Assembly: GCF_947492715.1 (NCBI RefSeq)
Contig: NZ_CANLNS010000003.1
Coordinates: 1-64,000 of the forward strand
Direction: 5' to 3'
Source of the DNA: an uncultured Psychroserpens sp.
GTDB lineage: Bacteria > Bacteroidota > Bacteroidia > Flavobacteriales > Flavobacteriaceae
DNA: 64,000 nt
The notes under the pieces are model-generated. The model was not told the DNA's origin, made no database searches, and worked only from the letters and a program-made list of their open reading frames with translations. Shown piece by piece: positions 8,891 to 17,913 of the stretch. The translations under genes and the position numbers were made by a program. Position 1 is the first letter of the stretch; every line of letters begins with the position of its first letter.

Positions 8891-8924
8891 CAAAAATAAA
8901 AAAGCCACTTGTTTAAAGTGGCTT
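8891..8924 (-). terminator. Terminator of the bamA-ompH operon
   Basis: On the minus strand a 9-bp stem (AAGCCACTT / AAGTGGCTT, 8902-8910 and 8916-8924) is followed by a T-rich run (the A-run at 8891-8901). It lies 28 bases after the ompH stop and ends just before the murI start. Confidence 0.85.
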
Positions 8925-8952
8925 CCTTGTCTATTTATTTAGTATTTCTATA

Positions 8953-9462
8953 TTAGAATCCTAATTCTTTCTTTACGTCTGCCAAAAGATCTTTTCCATC
9001 AGCCACTAATACACCACCACCTTGTGTTGAATCTAGTACATAATTAAATCCTTGTGCTTTTGCTACTTTATTGATAGCTGCTTTTGCCTTTTCAAAAATA
9101 GGCTTCAATAATGCAGCTTCTTTTTTAGATAAATCTTCTTGCGCTCCAGCTTGAAACTCACGAATACTTTGCTCCATTTGTTGTACTTCTTGAGCACGCT
9201 TTGTGTTTTCTTCTTCCGTTTTTGTATCAACTTCAGCTCTATATTGCTTTACTTTATTTTGAAGCTCAGTTACCAAAGTTTTGTAATCTGCATCATAAGT
9301 TTTTGACAACTTCTCAATTTCTGCTTGAGCCGCTTTCATTTCAGGCATAGCTTGAACTAACTCTGTTGTATTTATATGTGCAACTTTACTTTGCGCTGTT
9401 GCAAGACTTGTCGTACCAACAAATAGTATAGCTGCGAATAATAGGGTTTTTAAGTGTTTCAT
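8953..9462 (-). CDS. OmpH/Skp family periplasmic chaperone
   Basis: The 169-residue protein has a signal peptide (1-23, ending LATA-Q), the Skp N-terminal beta segment SKVAHINTTELVQAMPEM, a long charged helical hairpin (about 45-125), and the returning strand GFNYVLDSTQGGGVLVADG. Skp proteins are trimeric jellyfish-shaped chaperones that carry unfolded outer-membrane proteins to BamA. It is the last gene of the operon containing bamA and a second Skp-like gene 32 bases upstream, as usual in Bacteroidota. Confidence 0.93.
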   Translation of the reverse strand: MKHLKTLLFAAILFVGTTSLATAQSKVAHINTTELVQAMPEMKAAQAEIEKLSKTYDADYKTLVTELQNKVKQYRAEVDTKTEEENTKRAQEVQQMEQSIREFQAGAQEDLSKKEAALLKPIFEKAKAAINKVAKAQGFNYVLDSTQGGGVLVADGKDLLADVKKELGF

Positions 9463-9494
9463 TTTAAAATTTGTTACGTGTTATAATTATTGTT

Positions 9495-10538
9495 TTAGTT
9501 ATCATCAGGAACGGAATCTTTTGCTTTTTTCTGAGCTTCGCGTTCTTCTTTTGCTTTCTTTCGGTCTTCTAAAATTTTCTTTTTTCGGTCTTCAAGCGCT
9601 TTTTTTCTTGCTTCACGATCTTTTATTTTTTGTTGTCTTTTTTCTTCAGCTAACTGCGCAGGTGTTTTAGTTCCTGACGCTGCGTTTGCTGCTGTTGAAT
9701 CCGTTTTTCTTGCATTTTTGCCTTTTTCTGTCGTACTCTTTTTTTGCGTTTTCGAAGCATTTGTACTATCTCTCTTTGCTTTTGCTTTAGCTCTATCGTC
9801 TAATATTTTTTGACGTTTTGCGGCAGCAGCAGCTTTAAGCGAATCTCTTCTTTTTAATTGAGCTTCTTGACGTTTAGCAATTTCTGCCTCACGAGCTGTT
9901 TTCTTATCTTCAATAGCCTTTTGGCGTTCATCAACTTCCTTATTTACAACTGGTACAACATCTTCTTTTGCAGCTTTTTTACGATCTGCTCTAGATTTTG
10001 CTTGAGTTCGTTTTGCCGATCGTGTTATACTTCTTATAACTAATTCACTTAAATCAAATCGTTCTGCCGAAAACAACATCACCACGTCTGCAGATTTATC
10101 AAAAATGAAATCATATTTCTTGCCACTAGCAATTTCTTGTACTGCTGCAAATATCTGATCTTGAATTGGCTGAATCAATTGCTGTTTTTGAATCATCAAA
10201 TCTCCATTGGGTCCAAAACGCTTTTGTTGATAATCTAAAATTTCAGCTTCTTCAAAAGAAATATCTTCTAGACGTTCTTCATACAACTCTTTGGTTAATA
10301 AAACACTTTCACTGTTTAATTGCTTCTTTTTAGAATCAATAACTGTAAGACGTTGTTCTATCTCTGTTTTCCACTGTTGAACTTTTTGGTCAAGTTGAGA
10401 GGATGCTTCTTGATACTCAGGGATATTTTGTAAAATATATTCGGTATCTATATAACCTATCCTAACACCTCGTTGTGCATTAGAAACAAAGCTCATTAGA
10501 CTTAAAACGGTCACTAAAAAAAGAACTTTACTTTTCAT
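9495..10538 (-). CDS. OmpH/Skp-like protein with long charged C-terminal tail
   Basis: The 347-residue protein has a signal peptide (ends SNAQ) and an OmpH/Skp domain at about 24-175 (VRIGYIDTEYILQNIPEY ... YDFIFDKSADVVMLFS). The extra 170 residues are almost entirely Lys, Arg, Glu, Ala and Asp (KKAAKEDVV, repeated KRDSLKAAAAAKR and EDRKKKILEDRKK-type units), predicted as helix or disordered. Twice the length of an ordinary Skp, it is probably a periplasmic chaperone for outer-membrane proteins with an envelope- or peptidoglycan-contacting tail; the tail's role is inference. It lies between bamA and the second ompH. Confidence 0.88.
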   Translation of the reverse strand: MKSKVLFLVTVLSLMSFVSNAQRGVRIGYIDTEYILQNIPEYQEASSQLDQKVQQWKTEIEQRLTVIDSKKKQLNSESVLLTKELYEERLEDISFEEAEILDYQQKRFGPNGDLMIQKQQLIQPIQDQIFAAVQEIASGKKYDFIFDKSADVVMLFSAERFDLSELVIRSITRSAKRTQAKSRADRKKAAKEDVVPVVNKEVDERQKAIEDKKTAREAEIAKRQEAQLKRRDSLKAAAAAKRQKILDDRAKAKAKRDSTNASKTQKKSTTEKGKNARKTDSTAANAASGTKTPAQLAEEKRQQKIKDREARKKALEDRKKKILEDRKKAKEEREAQKKAKDSVPDDN

Positions 10539-10704
10539 CTGTATTATTTTTGATTTATGATATCTTTTATAAACTATATAACGACAGATTAAAATTACGA
10601 TCCTGTCATTGTGTTTGGTTTTTCAAATTAACGAAATATATTCTGAAAAATTTTAACACACTCATTAAATCGTCATATTGATAATAGAAAATATCGTGCC
10701 AAAA

Positions 10705-13254
10705 TTAAAATTGTTGTCCAATTATGAAGTGAGTTTCCAATCCATTTCTAACAGTTTGACCTGGAAGAGCGTCAAAACCATAACCAAAATCAATACCTAA
10801 TAATCCAAATGCTGGCATGAATATTCTAATACCTGCTCCAGCAGAACGATTAACGTTAAACGGATTGTAATCTCTAAAGTTATCAAACGATGCTCCTGCT
10901 TCTAAGAAGGTCAACGCATAGATTTTTGCTTGAGCTCCTAATGTAATAGGATAACGTAATTCGAGAGAAAACTTGTTATAAATAGAACCACCATCTTGAG
11001 ATGATAATGATTGGTTTGGATAGCCTCGAAGTTGGATAACCTCTCTTCCATCTAAGGCAAAATTACCTAGACCATCTCCTCCTAAGAAGAAACGTTCAAA
11101 AGGAATAACACCTCTATCTTGGTTATAAGCTCCAAGAAAACCAAACTCCACACTAGATTTAAATACTAATTTATCAACAAGTCGTGTATACCAATCTCCT
11201 TTAAATTTAACTTTATAGAATTCTAACCAATTAAAACGTTCTTGATCGATTTCACCAATTCTTTGAACATCATCTGCATCTGTTGGATCAAGTAATGCAC
11301 GTTCGTCTTTTAGTGCCTCATAATCCACATCGTTAAATAACGAATATGGTAGAGATAACTTTGCACTAATAGAAAAATTAGAACCACCTGTTGGATATAT
11401 AGGGTCTGTACGTGTGTTGTTTCGAGTTAAACCAATAGTATACGATAAGTTGTTTGAGTATCCATCACCAAAAGTAAATAACCCTGTATTGTAGTTTTTT
11501 AAGTTATAATGCTGAAAACTTATGGCCTGAGACAATTGAAAGAAATCATCTGGCACTTTTAAACGTTTTGCCAATCCAACGGTAATACCTGTAATATTAA
11601 AACGTCTGTCTTTATCTGCTCGTCTTGAAATTGGATCAAATAAAAATTGTCTCGTATGAGAAATAGATGTCGATAATTGTACTGGACGTTTACCTCCTAA
11701 CCAAGGTTCTGAAAATGAGAAACTATAAGTTTGAAAAAATTGTGATGCCTGTAAACGCAAGGCTAAACTTTGACCATCTCCAGACGGAATTGGCTTGTAG
11801 GCTTCTTTATTGAAGATATCTTTAATAGCAAAGTTATTAAATGACAATCCTAAAGTACCTATAAAGCCACCACCTCCATAACCACCTTGGAGTTCAATTT
11901 GACTAGACCCTCTTTCCACAACCTGATATTCAATATCAACAGTACCATCCTGTGTATTGAAGTTTTTCATGTTTGGTGTTAACTGTTGCGCATCAAAGAA
12001 TCCTAATTGCCCAAGTTCTCTAATCGTTCTAATAACATTACTCTTACGATATAGTTGACCTGGTTTAGTTCTTAGCTCTCTATAAATAACGTGGTCATTT
12101 GTTTTATCATTTCCAGTAACTGTTACGTTATTAAAATAGGCTGGCTTACCTTCGGAAATTCTAATTTCCATGTCTATTACATTACCTTCTGCACTAGTTT
12201 CTACTGGGTTTATAGTAGAGAATAAATAACCGCTATCTTGATAAAGATTGGTTAAGTCTAGGGCATCTGGCTTACTATTGTCTGCAATACGCTTACGTAA
12301 TTCAACACCATTATAAGTAGACCCTTCTTTAATTTTAAGATAGTTTTCTAAGTATTTATCTGAAAAAACAGTGTTTCCAACAAACTTAATTTCCCCAAAT
12401 TTATACTGTTCTCCTTCTTCAACATTGATATAGAGCGTAATGGTCTTATCATCTTTATAAACAATAGAATCTGAAATGACTCTTGCATCTCTATATCCTC
12501 TTTCTTTATAAGCATCAATAAGAGTTACGAGATCTTCTTCAAAGTCATCTTTGATAAATTTCGAACGTTTTAAAATACGTATCGGATTTTTTTGTTTCGT
12601 GTTTTTCATGGCTTTTCTAAGTTTCTTATCTGAAACTTTATCGTTGCCATTAAAAATGATCTTATTAATTTTTACTTTTTCACCTTTATCAATAAAAATG
12701 AGCATGTCCACCTGACTTTTGTCAATAGAATCGTTATCAACTTCTTTAGTGTTAACCGTTACCTTGGTATTTAAAAACCCTTTTTTCTTATATTTATTGG
12801 TAATGTAATTTCGTGTTGTAGTAATTAAGTTTTCGGTAACTTTAGAAACACCTTTAGCAAGGTTATTTTCTTTTTTAAGTTCTTCTACTTTACTTTTTTT
12901 AACCCCTTGAATATCAATATTATTTAATTGAGGAAGGTCTTCAAGATTTATTTCTAAATAAGCTTTATTACCTTCGGTTCTGGTTAAATAAATATCTATA
13001 CTACTAAAGAGATTAGAATTCCATAACTTTTTAATGGCAATACTAATTTGTTCTCCAGGAATGACAATTTCTTCGCCAATTTTTAGTCTTGAGAAAGACA
13101 CAATGGTTCCAGGGTTGTAACTTGTATTACCAGTTACAGTCACTTCTTCTAAAATGTACTTTTTACCTTGGTTAAAATCTGATTGTTGCGCAACTACTAT
13201 ATTAGAAGTAATAAAAATAAATGCTAGGAGTAGTGGCTTAATATATGTTTTCAA
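10705..13254 (-). CDS. bamA: Outer-membrane protein assembly factor BamA
   Basis: BamA inserts beta-barrel proteins into the outer membrane. It carries POTRA domains (about residues 25-470, e.g. EEVTVTGNTSYNP, NKIIFNGNDKVSDKKLR, GEIKFVGNTVFSD, YFNNVTVTGNDKT) and a C-terminal 16-strand barrel ending in Phe (FIIGQQF), including the RGYPNQSL segment of the Omp85 lid loop. Start: the longest frame begins with TTG at 13293, inside uppS. A second TTG at 13254, 10 bases after the uppS stop, gives a clean signal peptide (MKTYIKPLLLAFIFITSNIVVAQ) and 849 residues, and is preferred. No ATG is available near the N-terminus. Confidence 0.93.
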   Translation of the reverse strand: MKTYIKPLLLAFIFITSNIVVAQQSDFNQGKKYILEEVTVTGNTSYNPGTIVSFSRLKIGEEIVIPGEQISIAIKKLWNSNLFSSIDIYLTRTEGNKAYLEINLEDLPQLNNIDIQGVKKSKVEELKKENNLAKGVSKVTENLITTTRNYITNKYKKKGFLNTKVTVNTKEVDNDSIDKSQVDMLIFIDKGEKVKINKIIFNGNDKVSDKKLRKAMKNTKQKNPIRILKRSKFIKDDFEEDLVTLIDAYKERGYRDARVISDSIVYKDDKTITLYINVEEGEQYKFGEIKFVGNTVFSDKYLENYLKIKEGSTYNGVELRKRIADNSKPDALDLTNLYQDSGYLFSTINPVETSAEGNVIDMEIRISEGKPAYFNNVTVTGNDKTNDHVIYRELRTKPGQLYRKSNVIRTIRELGQLGFFDAQQLTPNMKNFNTQDGTVDIEYQVVERGSSQIELQGGYGGGGFIGTLGLSFNNFAIKDIFNKEAYKPIPSGDGQSLALRLQASQFFQTYSFSFSEPWLGGKRPVQLSTSISHTRQFLFDPISRRADKDRRFNITGITVGLAKRLKVPDDFFQLSQAISFQHYNLKNYNTGLFTFGDGYSNNLSYTIGLTRNNTRTDPIYPTGGSNFSISAKLSLPYSLFNDVDYEALKDERALLDPTDADDVQRIGEIDQERFNWLEFYKVKFKGDWYTRLVDKLVFKSSVEFGFLGAYNQDRGVIPFERFFLGGDGLGNFALDGREVIQLRGYPNQSLSSQDGGSIYNKFSLELRYPITLGAQAKIYALTFLEAGASFDNFRDYNPFNVNRSAGAGIRIFMPAFGLLGIDFGYGFDALPGQTVRNGLETHFIIGQQF

Positions 13255-13264
13255 AAGTAAGTAA

Positions 13265-14005
13265 TTAGCTAAGTTGTTCACTTGTTTTTCCAAATCGTCG
13301 TTCTCTATTTTGATAATTTATCAAAGCTTCATAAAGGTCCTTCTTTTTAAAATCAGGCCAAAGAATGTCTGTAAAATATAATTCGGCATAAGCAATTTGC
13401 CAAAGCAAAAAGTTGCTTATCCTTTGTTCACCACTCGTTCTTATTAATAAGTCAACATCTGGTAAATTATGCGTGTAAAGATGCTTATTTATAATTGATT
13501 CATCAATACTTTCAACAGAAATTATATTATTTTTAACTTTATCCGTTAATTCCTTTATAACCTTAACAATCTCTTCTCTAGCCCCATAACTAAGGGCTAA
13601 AGTCAATGTCATATGTGTATTGTTTTTGGTTTTATCTATAACTTCTAACAACTCTTGATGAGCTTTTTTTGGTAAATCTTTAAGATTTCCAATAGCTAAT
13701 AAGCGGATGTTATTGTCTTGAAGCGTTTTAATTTCCTTTTTCAACGATTTAACCAGAAGTTTCATTAATGTTTGAACTTCTAGTTTAGGGCGTTTCCAGT
13801 TTTCAGTAGAAAACGCATAAAGGGTTAAGTTTTTTATTCCTATTTCGGCACTTGCTTCTACAACATCTCTTACAGATTTTGTTCCGTTTTCATGACCTAT
13901 TACCCTAAGCAAACCTTGCTGTTTTGCCCAACGCCCATTTCCGTCCATAATTATGGCAACGTGATGTGGAAGTTTTTCGGTTAATATTTGATCTTTCAAA
14001 TTCAT
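13265..14005 (-). CDS. uppS: Isoprenyl transferase (undecaprenyl diphosphate synthase)
   Basis: The 246-residue cytosolic enzyme condenses isopentenyl diphosphate onto farnesyl diphosphate to give the C55 lipid carrier for peptidoglycan and O-antigen. Catalytic Asp21 lies in HVAIIMDGNGRWAK; further family motifs are GHENGTKSVRDVVE, LYAFSTENWKRP, and LLIRTSGEQRISNFLLWQIAYAE. The length is typical. It starts directly after the DUF6089 gene and ends 10 bases before the likely bamA start, placing lipid-carrier synthesis and outer-membrane assembly on one transcript. Confidence 0.97.
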   Translation of the reverse strand: MNLKDQILTEKLPHHVAIIMDGNGRWAKQQGLLRVIGHENGTKSVRDVVEASAEIGIKNLTLYAFSTENWKRPKLEVQTLMKLLVKSLKKEIKTLQDNNIRLLAIGNLKDLPKKAHQELLEVIDKTKNNTHMTLTLALSYGAREEIVKVIKELTDKVKNNIISVESIDESIINKHLYTHNLPDVDLLIRTSGEQRISNFLLWQIAYAELYFTDILWPDFKKKDLYEALINYQNRERRFGKTSEQLS

Positions 14006-14695
14006 TTAAAAATTACAATAGCATGGTCTTTGACCAAATGTATAAGTTAGTGTAAAACCGGTAAAAACATACCAATCGTTACTGTTTGTATTACCAAAAG
14101 AAAATACTTCTAGTTCTTTTGCGTCTGGAACACTACCATCCAATTCGTCCGAAAACGTATATCGGGCGCCCACTTCAAAACCTAAAATTAAATGGTTCGT
14201 GATATTACTTTTAATACCAAGTACCATTGGAATTCCAAAAGCCCAACTATCCGTACCTTCTGAGGTATATTGGCCAGAAGCGTTGAAAAAATAATTAGGA
14301 TGTTTCGCTGTTGAGATACCAGAATATAAATATGGTGTTATTTTTAAATCGCCTTGGTGTAAATCAAAATCCCAAAAGGTAAATTCCATACCTGCCGAGA
14401 TTTCTAAAAGGTTACTGTCAAATGTATAATCGCGTTCTATACGTCTTGGGTCATCCGATTTTTGGTCATAACCTTTTAAATCAGAATATATAATTGAGAC
14501 TCTCCAAGAATGTCTTGGGCTTCTGTTCCATTTCAAAAGTAAACCAAGAGCAGCTGTATTTGGGTTAACGTAGTTGGTTCGTCCTACATCACCTATAAAA
14601 TTGCTTCCACCAGCAAACACGCCAACTTCATAGATTTGAGAGTGGCTTTTTTGCACGAAACATATACTCAATAAAAATAAGATTAAATACCTCAT
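14006..14695 (-). CDS. DUF6089-type outer-membrane beta-barrel protein
   Basis: The 229-residue protein has a signal peptide (1-19, ending SHSQ), then EVGVFAGGSNFIGDVG and successive amphipathic strands with aromatic girdles, ending TLTYTFGQRPCYCNF. This matches the small outer-membrane barrel family (DUF6089) commonly encoded next to uppS and bamA in flavobacteria. The function is unknown; position suggests a role in envelope biogenesis. It is the first gene of the operon and has a good -7 box 18 bases upstream of its start. Confidence 0.8.
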   Translation of the reverse strand: MRYLILFLLSICFVQKSHSQIYEVGVFAGGSNFIGDVGRTNYVNPNTAALGLLLKWNRSPRHSWRVSIIYSDLKGYDQKSDDPRRIERDYTFDSNLLEISAGMEFTFWDFDLHQGDLKITPYLYSGISTAKHPNYFFNASGQYTSEGTDSWAFGIPMVLGIKSNITNHLILGFEVGARYTFSDELDGSVPDAKELEVFSFGNTNSNDWYVFTGFTLTYTFGQRPCYCNF

Positions 14696-14712
14696 AAATT
14701 TTTAAAAGTTTG

Positions 14713-14720
14713 CAAATATA
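14713..14720 (-). promoter_or_regulatory. -7 box (TATATTTG) of the DUF6089-uppS-bamA operon
   Basis: On the minus strand the sequence TATATTTG matches TAnnTTTG exactly and lies 17 bases before the DUF6089 start. No convincing -33 TTTG is visible. Confidence 0.55.
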
Positions 14721-14793
14721 ATAAATATGAATTGCCTATGGTAATTTGTGGCAAATAGTCTTACAGAAAACAGATTTTATAAGGTTTTATTGT

Positions 14794-15672
14794 TTAATTA
14801 CGTTTGTCTTCTCCCCAGAGCATTTTCTTTCTGAGTGTATCAATAAAGCTTTCGTCTAAGAGCTCTACCATTTTAACTTTAAAGTTGGCTTTTTTGATAG
14901 TGATAAGGGTAGCATTAGATAGTGTGATGATTCTAGAATCCAAAGACATCAAATGTTGGTCTTCTCTACCATCTACTTTTAGTTGTATAGTTGTGTCATC
15001 AGGAATGACTAAAGGTCTTGCGTTTAAATTATGAGGTGCAATAGGCGTTAACACTAGGCTGTTAGCTTCTGGTGTTATCACAGGGCCGCCACAACTTAAA
15101 GAATAGCCTGTTGAGCCTGTTGGTGTTGCTGCAATAAGTCCATCTGCCCAATATGAAGTAAGGTATTCTTCATTTAAATGGGTTTCTACGATAATCATAG
15201 AGGTTGTGTTTTTTCGACTTACAGCAATTTCATTAAGCGCAAAGTTAGTGTCTTTTAAGGTTTCATTTTCAGAATTGGTCTCAACACTAAGTAAGGTGCG
15301 TTCTGAAATTTTGTATTTCCCATTGAGAATATGCTCAATAGCGACTTTAATTTCATCGGTTTGAATGGTAGCTAAAAATCCTAATCGTCCTGTATTTATG
15401 CCTACAATAGGAATAGAAAAGTCTCTTACAAAGGTAATTGCTCTTAAAATGGTACCATCACCACCTACACTTATTAATAGGTCGTAACTCTCATCTAGTG
15501 TCGAGAATTTTTGAACAGTTGAGTTCATATCAACCAAGTCTTTCGAAGCATTATAGAAAGTGTCTTCTACGTGCACTTGTACATTATTATCTAAAAGCAC
15601 CTTGATAAGGTCTTCAAATGACTTTAAAGATTTTTCTGGATAATACTGACTATAAACGGCTACCTTCATCAT
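14794..15672 (-). CDS. nadK: NAD kinase
   Basis: The 292-residue cytosolic enzyme phosphorylates NAD to NADP. The family motif GGDGT is at residues 70-74 (LLISVGGDGTILRA); NTGRLGFLA, the AANEIAVSR equivalent (FALNEIAVSR), and the Gly-rich loop TPTGSTGYSLSCGGP are all present. The length is normal. The start overlaps the stop of the upstream CBS gene by one base (TAATG); a second ATG follows directly. No other NAD genes lie nearby. Confidence 0.96.
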   Translation of the reverse strand: MMKVAVYSQYYPEKSLKSFEDLIKVLLDNNVQVHVEDTFYNASKDLVDMNSTVQKFSTLDESYDLLISVGGDGTILRAITFVRDFSIPIVGINTGRLGFLATIQTDEIKVAIEHILNGKYKISERTLLSVETNSENETLKDTNFALNEIAVSRKNTTSMIIVETHLNEEYLTSYWADGLIAATPTGSTGYSLSCGGPVITPEANSLVLTPIAPHNLNARPLVIPDDTTIQLKVDGREDQHLMSLDSRIITLSNATLITIKKANFKVKMVELLDESFIDTLRKKMLWGEDKRN

Positions 15673-16328
15673 TAAATGTCTAAGTATTTCTTAAGATATT
15701 CTGAGCGTTCTTTGAGATTCTCAACGTAAGTGTCTTCCTCATGACCAGAAATTATATTATAGCTATAGCGTCTAAAGGTTTGAATCACATCATTAAGTCC
15801 AGAGTTTCCAATTTTTAACGTAATTTGAATCACGTCACTTTCCATCTTAGACACAAAGGCACCAAGTATTTTGGCATCATTAGATTCCACAATTTGGCTA
15901 ATTTCACTAAAGGAATAATCTTGAATCCCCTTTTCTACAATAAGAATGCCACCAGGTTCTGCAAAAAATGGTGTTTCATTAAATAAACCAATAATATCAC
16001 CTAGTTCATAATAGCCTAAGTAATTATTATGCTTATCAAGTACAGGCATGATATTACATGAGTTTTGAGCAAAAGTCTCAAGTACGTCAAGCCAATTAGT
16101 GTCTGCTCTTACGTAAAAACCATCTAGGGCGTAGTTGCAATTGGCTATAGTTTTTTGAGATTCAAAACAATGTGCATCTGTTTCAGAAATGCAGCCTTGA
16201 TAAGTGCCTTCATTTTCAACAGGAATATGTGAATAGGTCAATTCATTAAATATAAGCTGAACATCACTTACCTTATCATTTATATTGAGTGGTTTTATAT
16301 CGTTAATAATGTATTCTCGTAAAGGCAT
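15672..16328 (-). CDS. CBS-domain protein
   Basis: The 218-residue cytosolic protein has two CBS motifs (about 1-55 with PLNINDKVSDVQLIFNEL and 65-125 with NWLDVLETFAQNSCNIMPVLD), followed by an ACT-like C-terminal part (about 130-210). CBS pairs usually bind adenine nucleotides and regulate a partner. It is coupled to nadK by a one-base overlap, an arrangement common in flavobacteria. Adenylate sensing linked to NADP supply is therefore a plausible but untested inference. Confidence 0.82.
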   Translation of the reverse strand: MPLREYIINDIKPLNINDKVSDVQLIFNELTYSHIPVENEGTYQGCISETDAHCFESQKTIANCNYALDGFYVRADTNWLDVLETFAQNSCNIMPVLDKHNNYLGYYELGDIIGLFNETPFFAEPGGILIVEKGIQDYSFSEISQIVESNDAKILGAFVSKMESDVIQITLKIGNSGLNDVIQTFRRYSYNIISGHEEDTYVENLKERSEYLKKYLDI

Positions 16329-16347
16329 AATCTTGTTAAATTCTATT

Positions 16348-16355
16348 CAAAATTA
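16348..16355 (-). promoter_or_regulatory. -7 box (TAATTTTG) for CBS-nadK
   Basis: The minus-strand sequence TAATTTTG matches TAnnTTTG and lies 19 bases before the CBS gene start. It forms a divergent pair with the pdxJ box 37 bases away. Confidence 0.5.
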
Positions 16356-16391
16356 ATTAAAAATAACCACAATTAAGGTTGAAGGACTTTG

Positions 16392-16399
16392 TATTTTTG
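16392..16399 (+). promoter_or_regulatory. -7 box (TATTTTTG) for pdxJ
   Basis: TATTTTTG matches TAnnTTTG and lies 18 bases before the pdxJ ATG. No clear -33 element is visible at the expected spacing. Confidence 0.5.
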
Positions 16400-16417
16400 T
16401 AATCAAATTATAAAGTT

Positions 16418-17131
16418 ATGACCAAGTTAAGCGTAAATATCAATAAGATAGCAACCTTAAGAAATTCGAGAGGCGGTAACACACCAAACGTTGTTCAGTT
16501 TGCAAAAGATGTACAGCGATTTGGAGCCGAAGGTGTTACGGTTCATCCAAGACCAGATGAACGCCATATAAAATACCAAGACACACGAGACTTAAAATCA
16601 GAAGTTTATACCGAATTTAATGTTGAAGGAAACCCAATAAAATCATTTGTGGATTTAGTACTAGAGGTAAAACCAACCCAGGTTACTTTGGTGCCAGACG
16701 CTGTTGATGCCTTGACATCTAATGCTGGATGGGATACGATAAAACACAAAGATTTTTTAACTGAAGTGATTTCCGAATTTAAATCGAATGCTATTCGAAC
16801 CTCCATCTTTGTAGATCCTATTTTAGAGATGGTAGAAGGTGCTAAAGCAACAGGGACAGATCGTATAGAATTATATACCGAAACTTTCGCACATCAATAT
16901 GGATTAGGCAATAAAGAAGCAATTGGGCCTTTTACAAAAGCGGCCGAGTTATCTAATGAAATTGGATTAGGTGTTAACGCAGGACACGATTTGTCTTTAG
17001 AGAATATCAAGTTTTTTAAGCAGAATATTCCTGGTTTATTAGAAGTGTCCATCGGACACGCTTTAGTATCTGAAAGTTTATACTTAGGTGTTGAAAATGT
17101 CGTACAGATGTATTTACAACAATTACAATGA
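16418..17131 (+). CDS. pdxJ: Pyridoxine 5'-phosphate synthase
   Basis: The 237-residue protein condenses 1-deoxy-D-xylulose 5-phosphate with 3-amino-1-hydroxyacetone phosphate, the ring-closing step of DXP-dependent vitamin B6 synthesis. Family motifs include LSVNINKIATLRNSRGG (substrate Asn/Arg), GVTVHPRPDERHI, ELYTETFAH, GLGVNAGHDLS and EVSIGHALVSESL. It forms a TIM barrel of normal length. The stop overlaps the hydrolase start by four bases (ATGA), indicating translational coupling. Confidence 0.97.
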   Translation: MTKLSVNINKIATLRNSRGGNTPNVVQFAKDVQRFGAEGVTVHPRPDERHIKYQDTRDLKSEVYTEFNVEGNPIKSFVDLVLEVKPTQVTLVPDAVDALTSNAGWDTIKHKDFLTEVISEFKSNAIRTSIFVDPILEMVEGAKATGTDRIELYTETFAHQYGLGNKEAIGPFTKAAELSNEIGLGVNAGHDLSLENIKFFKQNIPGLLEVSIGHALVSESLYLGVENVVQMYLQQLQ

Positions 17132-17895
17132 TGCTACACTCAAAAATTATAGGACAAGGGCAACCTTTTATTGTCCTCCACGGATTTCTAGGTATGTCCG
17201 ATAACTGGAAAACACTCGGGAATAAGTTTGCAGATGCAGGCTTTGAAATACATTTGGTAGACCAGCGTAATCATGGGCGCAGTTTTCATGATAACGAATT
17301 TAGTTACGAAGTGCTAGCTCAAGACTTAAAACAATATTGTGATGAACATCAATTAGAAGATAGTATTTTGTTGGGGCATTCAATGGGGGGGAAAACGGCC
17401 ATGCTCTTCGCGACTGAATATCCTGAACTCATATCAAAATTGATCGTTGCAGATATAAGTCCGCGTTTTTATCCCATACATCATGATGCTATTTTAGAAG
17501 GGCTCAGTGCCTTAGATTTTGACCATATAAAAACTAGGGGAGCGGCAGACACTTTCTTATCGCAGTATGTTTCCGAAGTTGGAACACGTATGTTCTTGCT
17601 TAAAAATTTATATTGGGTTGAAAAGGGACAGCTCGGACTTCGAATTAATTTAGATGTTTTAAAAGCCAACGTATCCGAAGTTGGAGAAGCACTACCTATG
17701 CATAACAAATTTGAAAAACTAACCCTATTCCTAAGAGGAGACAAAAGCGAATATGTGATGCCAAGCGATGAAGCATTGCTTAAGCAACACTTTCCACTTG
17801 CAAAAATAGAAACCATTAGTAATGCTGGTCATTGGTTGCATGCCGAAAATCCAGCCGATTTTTACGATGCAGTTATAAATTTTGTAACTTCATAA
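17128..17895 (+). CDS. Alpha/beta-fold hydrolase (YbfF-like esterase)
   Basis: The 255-residue cytosolic protein has the oxyanion motif HGFLGMSDNWKTL, DQRNHGRS, the nucleophile elbow LLGHSMGGKTAM (catalytic Ser), a late acid in LRGDKSEYV and the catalytic His in NAGHWLHAENP. This set is typical of the YbfF family of short-acyl esterases. Coupling to pdxJ is conserved in flavobacteria, but the physiological ester is unknown. A four-base overlap with pdxJ indicates shared translation. Confidence 0.9.
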   Translation: MMLHSKIIGQGQPFIVLHGFLGMSDNWKTLGNKFADAGFEIHLVDQRNHGRSFHDNEFSYEVLAQDLKQYCDEHQLEDSILLGHSMGGKTAMLFATEYPELISKLIVADISPRFYPIHHDAILEGLSALDFDHIKTRGAADTFLSQYVSEVGTRMFLLKNLYWVEKGQLGLRINLDVLKANVSEVGEALPMHNKFEKLTLFLRGDKSEYVMPSDEALLKQHFPLAKIETISNAGHWLHAENPADFYDAVINFVTS

Positions 17896-17913
17896 CAACA
17901 AAACATAGAGCTT

